64,000 nucleotides of DNA from Pollenia angustigena (lineage: Eukaryota; Arthropoda; Insecta; Diptera; Polleniidae), in contig OV884056.1 of the NCBI GenBank assembly GCA_930367215.1, positions 247,903,127-247,967,126 of the forward strand, read 5' to 3'. Made by a program: the position numbers and the translations under genes. This document shows positions 55,926-64,000 of the stretch, piece after piece (the stretch's first letter is position 1; every line of letters begins with the position of its first letter). Below the pieces are notes generated by a model. The model did not search any database. It saw only the letters and a list, made by a program, of their open reading frames with translations, and was not told where the DNA came from.

Positions 55926-56212
55926 GGAACAGATTAGTTAAAAAACATGCTTCGTTTCTGCAGCCAATTTTTTCAAAATTTATAGACGAGTGTAATGAAA
56001 CAACAATAAAAAAATATGACTCGTAAATTTGTTGAAATATTGAAACTAGAAACATTATTCTTACACAAGCAAAGAAAAAAATTTTTTTCATTCATACACA
56101 CGCATACATACTATTGCACTGGGTATCCTGTTGTTTTAATAGTTTTCGGTTACTGCAGTAAAGAAATAGAAAAACTCATTTCATCGTTGAAATAAAAAAT
56201 GTATTTCTTATG
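55926..56212. other. Gene-free DNA
   Basis: A 70-codon minus-strand frame at 55879-56091 has no recognisable domain. Confidence 0.4.
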
Positions 56213-57071
56213 CCCAGAGGGAAAAAGAAGGGGTACAGATGCCTTCTGGAAGGCCTCTGTACCCCTTCTTTTAGATAAACAAGCCCTTCTCGCTCCATTC
56301 CATACTCATATCTTTCTTACACGCGTTGTCATTGCGGAGAAGGCCTTCCGCTTTCCTTTCTTCCCCAGAGCTTCTTAAAGGCCTTCAAATAAATGGTTTT
56401 TATAAGGCTTTCCAGAGAATGACTGTCATATCAGATCTCCAATATAGAAAATGAACACTTAACTTTTTATATATGTATACCTTTTTTACAAACGTATGTT
56501 TATATATTTTATTAAACTTATTGTAGTTTAATAACACATGTGATACCTATTTTTTTATTGAAATAACCAAATTTGCTAAATATTGTAAAATAGATTGTAA
56601 ATAAAAGTATGTATGTATATAATAAAAAATAAAAGCTTTTAAGCACAAGTATCTATCTTCCTTAATGAACAAAACTCAACTAAAATAATTTACATTATTG
56701 TTTTTATTTTGTATTTTAATATGTATCTACTTTGTTACTTTGTTCTTATAACGGGATCTGAATTGTTTCGCTTTGGCGAAAAAAAACAAAAAATTTTACT
56801 CTTTCTCTTTTCAACTTCAACGAAAATGATTTACAACATATGTTTCTTTGTTTTTGTAAAGGGATCTGATCTCTTTTGATTTTGCTTGTGCAAAAAAACA
56901 AAACAAAAAATTTTACTCCTTCTTTCTCGCTTCTTTTATACCAAAGAGCCGAGGCCTTCTATAAGGCATTCTTTAGCAGTTACGTAAGAATAGAAATTAA
57001 ATCAAAACATTTTTTAAGCAGGCCTTTAAAAAGGCCTGAAGTAAGAAGGTCTTCTGAGTTTTCCCGCTGGG
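56213..57071. mobile_element. S family element, longer copy (~859 bp)
   Basis: Ends CCCAGAGGGAAAAAG and, inverted, CCCAGCGGGAAAACT. Shares internal blocks with 36334-36688 and is dense in AAGGCCTTC/GAAGGC motifs in both orientations. At 56229-56272 it contains a hairpin of about 20-bp arms (GAAGGGGTACAGA...GCCTTC, then its complement). No transposase recognised. Confidence 0.65.
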
Positions 57072-58722
57072 TGCTTGCACACACACACACTCACATTTTA
57101 ATTAAATGATGTTGTGATTCCTCTTTGAGTTTCTGCATTTAATGAATCTTTTGTGTTAATGAAATCGATTTAGTTGAAATTTTTGGTTTTTGTAAATTTA
57201 ATCTTTTTAATTAAAATCATTAAGGCTTTCAGTTATTAGTTTCATAATTTAAATGTTTTCCTTCCAATAAACAATGACCAACCGAAAACGCGATAATTTG
57301 CCCTTTTTGAAAATATATTATCAAGTTGTTACAAAGGTTTAATCTTAAATGTAATTAGTTACGTTTTTAATGGGAAATTATGGTTTAAGCTTTATTTTTA
57401 TCGTTATTTTTTCATTTGCAATTTGCTAATTAAAGTCAATATATTTTCATTTTCTTGAACATTTAGCAAAAACAAATTTTTAAACAAAAGAAACGGTTAA
57501 AGAATTACAATTCAATTGTCTGAAAATTTTTTTATTTACTTTGCATTTTCACATTGACTACTGAAGTAGAAAATAACGCTTTTCTCGAATATTAAAGAAA
57601 AATTATATAAAAATGATTTTGTTTTAAATTATTATTTTTAAGAGAATTTTCATTAAAAAAATTTTTTTTTATAAAATTTTGTATTCAATTTGTTCTGAAC
57701 TTTTAAAGCATTTTTAAGTATCCTTGTTGTTTCCTTATTATCCTTGTTTTTTGTAGGGTCAATATGGTCCAGTTATAAACACTTGCAATGTATTTTAATA
57801 ATTTACCAAGGATTGTGAGGTTTTAGTTCAAAAATGTATTCAGAACAGATGGCGTTTTTTGACACATGGCTTGTGTCTTTAGTAACTTCATTAGCAACCG
57901 AGTGTAAACAGGAAGTTTTGCTTTAATTCGCTAATTGAAACAAGAACAAAATTATAGTCGTTCGAACCCAACCATTTGAAATTAGGGACACATTTTTGAG
58001 GGTGGACTTATTTTTGGGCCCACGGGCCATCATGGACCCGAAAAATTTTTGTTTAGAGCTTAAGATTCATATAAGAGTGGTTTGTTATGAATATTATTTA
58101 GGTAAATACATCCAAATGAGATTTACTTTAAGTGATTTTGGGGAAGGGTTTTATATGGGACCTATGGTAAATTAGTTCCATACCAGTTTAAATTTTGCCA
58201 TGGCATAGAAGACAAATATCGTCCAGGTCTGCCAAATACGAAGATGACGAATTGAAGCCATTTCAAAATTAAAAGAAAAAGAACATCCCAAATCATTCCG
58301 AACAACAGCAAGAAAATCGTATACAACACGAGTTGAAAGACGATTTTGCATGCCCGAAATGATGCGCGAAAGCTGTAAAAAGACGTGATTTATGCATCGC
58401 ATTTCTTTTGTTAAAATACAAAATTAAAATTTCTGAATTATCGATACTAACAAAAAACAAGTTAGAGTGATACACACAAAAAAAAGACTGTAATCCCAAA
58501 GGAAATTGATTTTGATTTAAATAGAATTTACATTCGGATTGTGGCCAACAACATTTTTGTCCCAAAGTGTAAATTCATTGTTCAAATACAAATTTTTTTA
58601 CGACAACAGTAATATTATTGGATTCAAAAAATAAATATTTAATGGCAACAAAAATTGTTATTTCCTGCAAATGATTTGCATTTAGTAAATTTTACTGGTT
58701 ATTGAAAACAAAAATCAGTACC
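57072..58722. other. Gene-free DNA with repeat fragments
   Basis: About 58010-58190 has family B-like wording (GGGTTTTATATGGGACCTAT). 58455-58470 (ACAAGTTAGAGTGATAC) is the first bases of family B. 58690-58722 (TTTACTGGTTATTG...ATCAGTA) resembles, inverted, 60700-60750. No gene supported. Confidence 0.45.
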
Positions 58723-59037
58723 CATGTTCTGTAACTTTAGTGAGAACTTCTTGCATCGAAAAGATGTGAAACAAAATATTCCATCGTTTCTCGAAAAGTG
58801 AGAAAAATGTGTGTCTGTAACTCATGTCGAAAACTATCAAAAGAGATTGCGTCGTTACGTTATAAATGTCATAATATTGCACTCGAAGCCGATGTGACAT
58901 TGCAGACGTTCAGAACGCCAGTAACACTTATCGTTGACGGCGACCAAAATTTACTTAAATTGATAATTTTTCAACGACGGCGGCGAAAACACAACCATCG
59001 GCTATACCAAATTGTGTAAAAAGCGACTTTAATGTTC
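58723..59037 (-). repeat. Family O element, inverted partial copy
   Basis: CATGTTCTGTAACTTTAGTG end, then AAAGATGTGAAACAAAATAT and GGTCGCCGTCAACGAT-type sequence in reverse. It stops near 59037 where the TTAATCGGTTAACC element begins. Confidence 0.7.
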
Positions 59038-60605
59038 GGTTAATCGGTTAACCGTTAATAGGTTAACCGATTAACTACATCCCGATTAATTGATCGGTTA
59101 ATTAAAAATTGGCTTTTATCGATTAACAATTAAACCGGTTAATTTCAGTCGATTAACCGATGTAACAAAATTTTTTGTAGTATTATAAAATATTTTTTGA
59201 GTTTTTTTATTATTTGTTTCGTCTTATACAAAAGGTATGTCTTTAGAAAATATTTTTTCCTACAACAGATTTCCTTTTAGCAATACTTTCTTAAAATACT
59301 GTAATAAAACAGTAACCAAGGAATTCGGAAATAAACTTTTTTGCAGAATGTTCGGTGCTAAACCAAGTTATTTTTCAGAAAGATTATTTTTTAAGATCTC
59401 ATTAAACTATTGAAGTAACTAATAAAATAATATGACAGTTTATTTTTTAATAAATTCATATTATGTATGTATAAATAAAAAAATACAGATTACATACTTT
59501 CACTTTGTTCACACATATTTGACGTCCTACACGTGACCACTATCAAAACAAGTAAGAAAGTATAGTCGGTCAAGCCCGACCATATGATACCCTACACCAC
59601 AGTATTTAAAAACACATCATGCTTATGTGTCAATGAAAATATGGATTTATCTATGTTTATAAACTTCATGAAAATGGGTTTGAAAGTTTGTGAGAGGCAG
59701 AAATTGCCCCCTGCCTCCCCTTGTGGTCCTATTTTTTAAAAACTGTATAGCTAATGTGTCCCTATAGATATGGATCTATCTATGTTTTAAATTTCATTAA
59801 AATCGGTTTGAGAGGCAGAAATTGCCCCTATCTCCCCTCGTGGTCCGATTTTTTTAAAAATTTATAAATTTTGTGTCCATATTGATATGGTTCTATCAAT
59901 GTTTTAAATTTCATTAAAATCGGTTTAATAGTTTCTGAGAGGAAGAAATTTCCCTCTATCTTCCCTCGTGGTCCTTGTGCCAATAAGAGCCTATGACCCA
60001 AATTTTATCAAATTATCTCCAAAATTGCGACCTGTACTTTGCGCACAAGGTTACATGGACAGCCAGCCTGCCAGCCAGCCGGACGGACATCGTTAGTTCG
60101 ACTCAGAAAGTGATTCTGAGTAGATCGGTATGCTTTAAGGTGGGTCTAGTACCACTATTTTAAGGCGTTACACACATCAGCACAAATGCATAATACTCCA
60201 CTATTGTGGTGTGGGTATAAAAATAATTTCCTTATGCAAAACGTTTGGCTAGAATAAACATCAGTTTACAGTTTCTAAATTACACTATACAATTATCTTC
60301 CTACAAATAAAGTTAAGTAAGTAAGTCAAAATTGTTAAAAAATAAGTTAAAGTTTGATAAATTTGCTGGTCATGCTTTTATATTTGTTAGCTCTGAACAT
60401 ACCTTTTAGTTTAAGAACTGTTTTGTTTGGTATCTTATTGTTTTTTCTTCATTAATTATGCATTTTTATTTATTGAAATTACCTAATTAATTAAGAATCT
60501 TTATTAATCGGTTAACCGATCAATAGCAAAATTAACCGATTAAACCAAAACCTCGGTTAATTAATCGAGCGATTAACCGATTAAAGCAAAAGCCCGATTA
60601 AATGA
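59038..60605. mobile_element. TTAATCGGTTAACC element with a family A copy inside
   Basis: Both ends consist of repeated, mostly palindromic TTAATCGGTTAACCGATTAA motifs (59038-59165 and 60488-60605). The right end reads, inverted, TAGGGTATTCATTTAATCGG. Clustered palindromic subterminal repeats recall hAT elements, but no target duplication was found and the left end is unclear. Confidence 0.5.
59548..60221 (+). repeat. Family A repeat, most complete copy
   Basis: Starts ACAAGTAAGAAAGTATAGTC, with hairpin AGTCGGTCAAGCCCGACC and TACCCTACACCAC; ends CTATTGTGGTGTGGGTATAA, complementary to the start. The centre has three tandem units of roughly 120-135 bp with TTTCATTAAAATCGG, GAGAGGCAGAAATT and CCCCTCGTGGTCC. 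Central tandem units plus subterminal inverted repeats match the DINE-1/HINE plan. Confidence 0.8.
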
Positions 60606-61177
60606 ATACCCTAGTATCTACTATCAATCATTTACTGATAACTGCAGTTTTTTACACAAATCAGTAAAATTTACTGAATACTGATTTTTTTCAGGAACCT
60701 GTAAAATTTACTGAATACTAATTTGTTTTCCAGTAATCAGTAAAAAAAGAAAATACTGAAAAAGTACTGGTACTGAAAAATGCCCATCTATGTTTGTTCG
60801 CATTTAAAATATTTTCTCATGATCAAAACATTCACGTTTTTGGTATACGCGTATGATCAAAAATATCTTTAAACAAGAAATACAAAAGTTCTTCTTTCTA
60901 AATCCGCTGAGAAATTAAAAATCGGTTGATATTCTATAAAGTTACTAGCATATAAGTTCAAAAGGTACGAAAACCCTGTTTTTATCCGTTGAGTTTTCGC
61001 GAATTTGAAGGAAAGAGTCTTGTTGTACTCGACAACATCTACTAGAAAAAAATTATCGCCATCCAGGTTTTTTTCCAGTCGCACTGTGATATTAATGGCC
61101 GATTTCACCAATTTATTTGAATAACAATTTAAATATTAATGACCGAATTCACCAATTAATGACCGATTTCATGTATA
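60606..61177. other. Gene-free DNA with ACTGA-rich repeats
   Basis: 60625-60780 is full of GTAAAATTTACTGAATACT/CAGTAATCAGTAAA repeats, including two near-identical 19-mers. An 80-codon minus-strand frame at 60869 has no domain. Confidence 0.45.
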
Positions 61178-61425
61178 GCTTGAGAACGGCTTGAGCGATT
61201 TGGACGATTTTTTCTTAAAAATGATTGCCATGGTCCAACTTAGGTTTTTACGGAAAGAAAGTTTTGCCCCGCCCACTTTTTTCGATTTACCTAAAATCAA
61301 AAAACGGATCCATCGATTTGACTTATTTTTCTTTTAAATGTTCGTATCTTTTTAACGGATTATAATAATCGAACGCAAACATTTTTCCTAATTTGGACAG
61401 GACAACGTCTGTCGGGTCAGCTAGT
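61178..61425 (-). repeat. RTE-like SINE fragment, minus strand
   Basis: Reverse complement begins ACTAGCTGACCCGACAGACG and matches the first unit of 40668-41325 (AAATCGATGGATC, CTAAGTTGGACCATGGC); it stops at CAAGCCGTTCTCAAG. The CAGCCGTTTTGGAG 3' end is absent. Confidence 0.7.
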
Positions 61426-61791
61426 GTCATATAAAAATAAAGTTATATAAAAAACTATATGTACTTAAATATGAATTGATATTTAAATAGAATTGGGTGA
61501 AATTGGCAATAAACAACGAAAACTTGATTTAAGTAACTATAGAATTAAAATGAATTTTTTTAGCTTCATTTAAGTTAATTTTAGTTCCTTTTGAGTCATA
61601 GCTTTTTGGCTAAACCAAGCTACACATACATACGTTTACAATCAGAAATTTTTGGCTTGGACGAGAATAGTGCAAAATTTTCGTAGTTCAAGCCATATTA
61701 GTAAATAGTTTATTTAATTCAAAGGTTTTCCTTTAACTTTTACAAAACTTGATTTTAGTTTATTAAAAAGAATCGATAAACGTTAAGAAAA
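61426..61791. other. Gene-free DNA upstream of the Jockey-type element
   Basis: No gene or repeat recognised. Confidence 0.45.
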
Positions 61792-61825
61792 TCAGTTCGG
61801 TTTGTGCTTTGTTGTGATACAGACG
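61792..61825 (+). promoter_or_regulatory. Internal Pol II promoter: Inr plus DPE
   Basis: TCAGTT at 61792-61797 matches the initiator (TCAKTY) with A at 61794 as +1. AGACG at 61821-61825 is then at +28 to +32, the exact place and sequence of a downstream promoter element. Jockey, Doc, F and I elements use this Inr+DPE arrangement so each full-length transcript carries its promoter. It also suggests the element's 5' end is at about 61793-61794. Confidence 0.75.
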
Positions 61826-62325
61826 AGTATTTTTAACCCCGCATACGATTTTAACTATTAATTATTCACATTTGATTTTGACATATATCAGCAGCGAATG
61901 GACTCTTAAAATAAATAATATATTTTGTTATTTAAATTATTTAACATAATAGTGAACAATTAAATAGATAAAATAAAATAAAATAAAAAAGTAAAAATAT
62001 ATACACATGTACGTATGAATTTTCATACATGTATGTATGTATACATATTCTGAACTAAGTTAAAATTTCTTTTTTTTGTGTTGTTGTAATACAATAAATA
62101 ATAAAAATATTAAAAGCAAAGCAAAACGGTGAAAAACAAAAACAACTCTTTGCATGAGTACGAACAGTGAAACAACACTAAGACAAAATGAAAGAAACGG
62201 TTAAGTTTTAGTTCACGCAAATGAAAATAATGCAGAAATAAATAAAACAAAACAATATTAACTACCTAACGGCTAAGCCAATTATTCAAACACGTTCCCT
62301 CTCACCCTCGGTATTTACACAAACG

Positions 62326-63653
62326 GTGGATAGTGACTCATTAAAAAAACTACAACTAGATTTGGTGACAAGTGTTGCTAGGCCAGCAAGTATTGCCGTG
62401 ACGTCAAAAACAAATTTAGTAGGAAATGATACCATGAACTTAAACACAAATGCAATGGAAAACCCCCCTGTAAAAAGTTGTCAAAAGCCTCAAGTCCAAG
62501 TTGGTATGGACAGGTATATAACAGTCCTTAAACGGGGTCGCAGCCCTACTTCTTCAGCTTTTGCTTCGGCATCAAAAGTGCCATCTTTTGATAAAATAAA
62601 TTCCCAAAATCGCTTTGCAATTCTGGAGAATGAATCCTCTGAAGCACCAAACGTCATAAAATCGTCCAAGCCTCCCCCGATATATCTTAGGGAGCATAAC
62701 TCAAATGATCTAATAAAGAGTTTAATTTCGTTGATTGGTGAAAATTCTTTTTATGTTGCCGCAATAAAGCGAGGTAGTATAAATGAAACTAAAATTCAAG
62801 TAAATCATGAAAATGACTTTCGCAAAATAATAAGCAAATTTGAGGCACTTAAAAAAAGTTTTTACACATACCAACTCAAGAGCAGTAAAGGTCTCCAGGT
62901 GGTGATTAAGGGAACTGATTCATGCGTAGACCCAGAGGAAATTAAAACTTTCTTGGAAGAAAAAGGCTTCGAGATAAAACATAGGGACAAAAATCCACAA
63001 CCACTTTTTCGAGTGGAATTGGAGCCCGGTGACATTAAATTAAAAAAAAAAAACGAAACGCATCCCATTTATAGTGTGAAATATATTCTATACAGAAAAA
63101 TCACAATTGAGGAGCCGCACAAAAAAAAAATGGACCTGTTCAGTGCTTAAACTGCCAAGAATTTGGCCATACCAAGGCATACTGCTACTTACCCCCTGTC
63201 TGCGTAGTATGTGGTGAACTACACGGTACAGTTTCTTGCGATAAGTCTAAAACCGACCCCAACGTAAAAAATGTAGCAACTGTGGCGGTAATCACACTGC
63301 CAATTATAGAGGATGCCCTGTATATAATATCGTCAAGCAGACGGTTGGACCGAAAACAAATACCCCTCAAATGCAGGTCGCAAATCAAGTAAACACAAAT
63401 GCAATTCAAGCCCCCCCAGCCTAGTAATAACAGCACCTCTTACGCTAACGTCCTAAAATCAAACCATCAGCCTATGCAAGGTGCCTCGCCAAGTAATGAT
63501 AAAACTCCGGTTTTTAATTTAAGTCGTTTAGAAAAAACCATGGAAACATTAGTGCAAACAGTAAATAATTTTACGAACACAATGGGTAATATGATGCAGG
63601 AAATGCTTAGAATGCAATCGATGTTATTGCAAGCTGTACTTAACAAACCATGA
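62326..63653 (+). pseudogene. Jockey-type ORF1 (Gag-like nucleic-acid-binding protein), frameshifted
   Basis: Packages the element's RNA. The first frame (62326-63150) has a low-complexity N-terminus, QNRFAILENES, and a Gag-like RNA-binding region around YVAAIKRGS to GFEIKHRDK. Zinc knuckles follow in a second frame (CLNCQEFGHTKAYC, CVVCGELHGTVSC) and a third (CSNCGGNHTANYRGC). The tail (63399-63653) returns in another frame and ends TMGNMMQEMLRMQSMLLQ. The three shifts sit at A10 (63121), A6 (63266) and C7 (63411), each explained by one base. The expected start at 62326 is GTG; the first in-frame ATG is 62434, so either ATG mutated to GTG or translation starts later. Confidence 0.85.
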
Positions 63654-64000
63654 ACTGTTTATAAATTTGTTTTTGGAACGCAAACGGCATCCGCCAACAT
63701 AAAAATGAATTAGAATACTTTCTTAAAAATAAACAAATTGATGTCATGATGATTTCTGAAACTCATTTGACCTCAAGAAATACGTTTAAAATCAATGGTT
63801 ATATACTATATGATACCAAGGGCTCTCGAGATAGAGCTTGTGGAGGTTCTGCCATTTTAATAAAAACCCGAGTCAAACGCTACATAATGTGTGATCATCG
63901 TGAAGATTATCTCCAAGCAACGAACATTTGCGTTGAGGAATTAAATAGAAACATAGTAATTTCATCGTTATACTCCCCGCCTAGATTTTCAATATCGGAG
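63650..64000 (+). pseudogene. Jockey-type ORF2, endonuclease part (runs off the window)
   Basis: Endonuclease-reverse transcriptase polyprotein; only the first ~117 codons are visible. ATG at 63650 overlaps the ORF1 stop. A TAA at 63662-63664 comes four codons later, where the family has a coding residue. Beyond it the frame is open: FWNANGIRQHKNEL (conserved Asn), VMMISETHL (catalytic Glu) and VISSLYSPPRFS. If the TAA is real, ORF2 is inactive unless restarted downstream. Confidence 0.85.

Larger units (their letters stand above)
61794..64000 (+). mobile_element. Jockey-type non-LTR retrotransposon, 5' part
   Basis: Internal promoter, about 530-bp leader, ORF1 with zinc knuckles, and ORF2 beginning with an endonuclease; the ORF1 stop and ORF2 start overlap as ATGA (63650-63653). 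This order and overlap are usual for Jockey-clade elements. The 3' part lies beyond the window. The 5' end is not truncated if the promoter reading is right. Confidence 0.85.

Noticed and set aside
58192..58390. Resemblance to a mariner N-terminal helix-turn-helix (KYEDDEL-like residues)
   Set aside because: The match needs several frame changes and covers few residues; too weak to report as a gene.
1..64000. CRISPR arrays, bacterial operons, rRNA or tRNA genes, LTR retrotransposons
   Set aside because: Nothing with spaced identical direct repeats, cloverleaf signatures, or paired LTRs with gag-pol motifs was found; the genome is clearly animal.

Overview
The window looks like repeat-dominated DNA from a fly (Diptera; a calyptrate such as a blow fly or house-fly relative would fit). 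The evidence is strong AT richness, a TTAA-flanked piggyBac remnant, Jockey-type and CR1-like non-LTR retrotransposons, an RTE-like short repeat, and two families of dispersed repeats built like Drosophila DINE-1/Helentron elements. The species is an inference. I could not support any host protein-coding gene, tRNA, rRNA or CRISPR array anywhere in the 64 kb.

Layout. 0.65-2.1 kb: internally deleted piggyBac element. 3-14 kb: old repeats, several short inverted-repeat elements, and a 482-bp near-perfect palindrome (11420-11901) whose arms carry a hammerhead-ribozyme-like motif. 15-17.8 kb: decayed CR1-like retrotransposon on the minus strand. 17.9-23.2 kb: a dense patch of short DNA transposons, including a four-element nest at 21508-23147 that can be ordered from target-site duplications. 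25-26.3, 37.6-39.8 and 43.7-45.2 kb: repeat family B with internal 153-bp tandem units. 27-28.5 kb: a large foldback element next to a 5'-truncated retrotransposon with a poly(A) tail. 31.7-32.5 kb: a recent inverted duplication carrying two copies of a 61-62-residue ORF. 32.9-36.7 kb: one family A element split by three later insertions. 40.7-48.3 kb: RTE-like repeat, a ~690-bp inverted-repeat family (O), an 8-bp-duplication element, and a direct duplication that preserves an empty site. 50-54.4 kb: more short elements, a decayed transposase and a second hammerhead-like motif. 55-61.4 kb: further family O, S, A and RTE-like copies. 61.8-64 kb: a Jockey-type element with an exact Inr+DPE internal promoter, ORF1, and an ORF2 that runs off the window.

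What ties the window together is transposition. The coding pieces are pieces of transposase, reverse transcriptase, endonuclease or retrotransposon ORF1, all broken. Several breaks are single-base shifts inside homopolymer runs, so sequencing error is a live alternative for some of them. The least conventional signals are the paired hammerhead-like motifs, the inverted duplicate ORF with only amino-acid-changing differences, and several TA-flanked short element families that each repeat their own AT-rich palindromic motif inside the terminal repeats. Coordinates of repeat ends are by eye and may be off by a few bases unless a target-site duplication is quoted.
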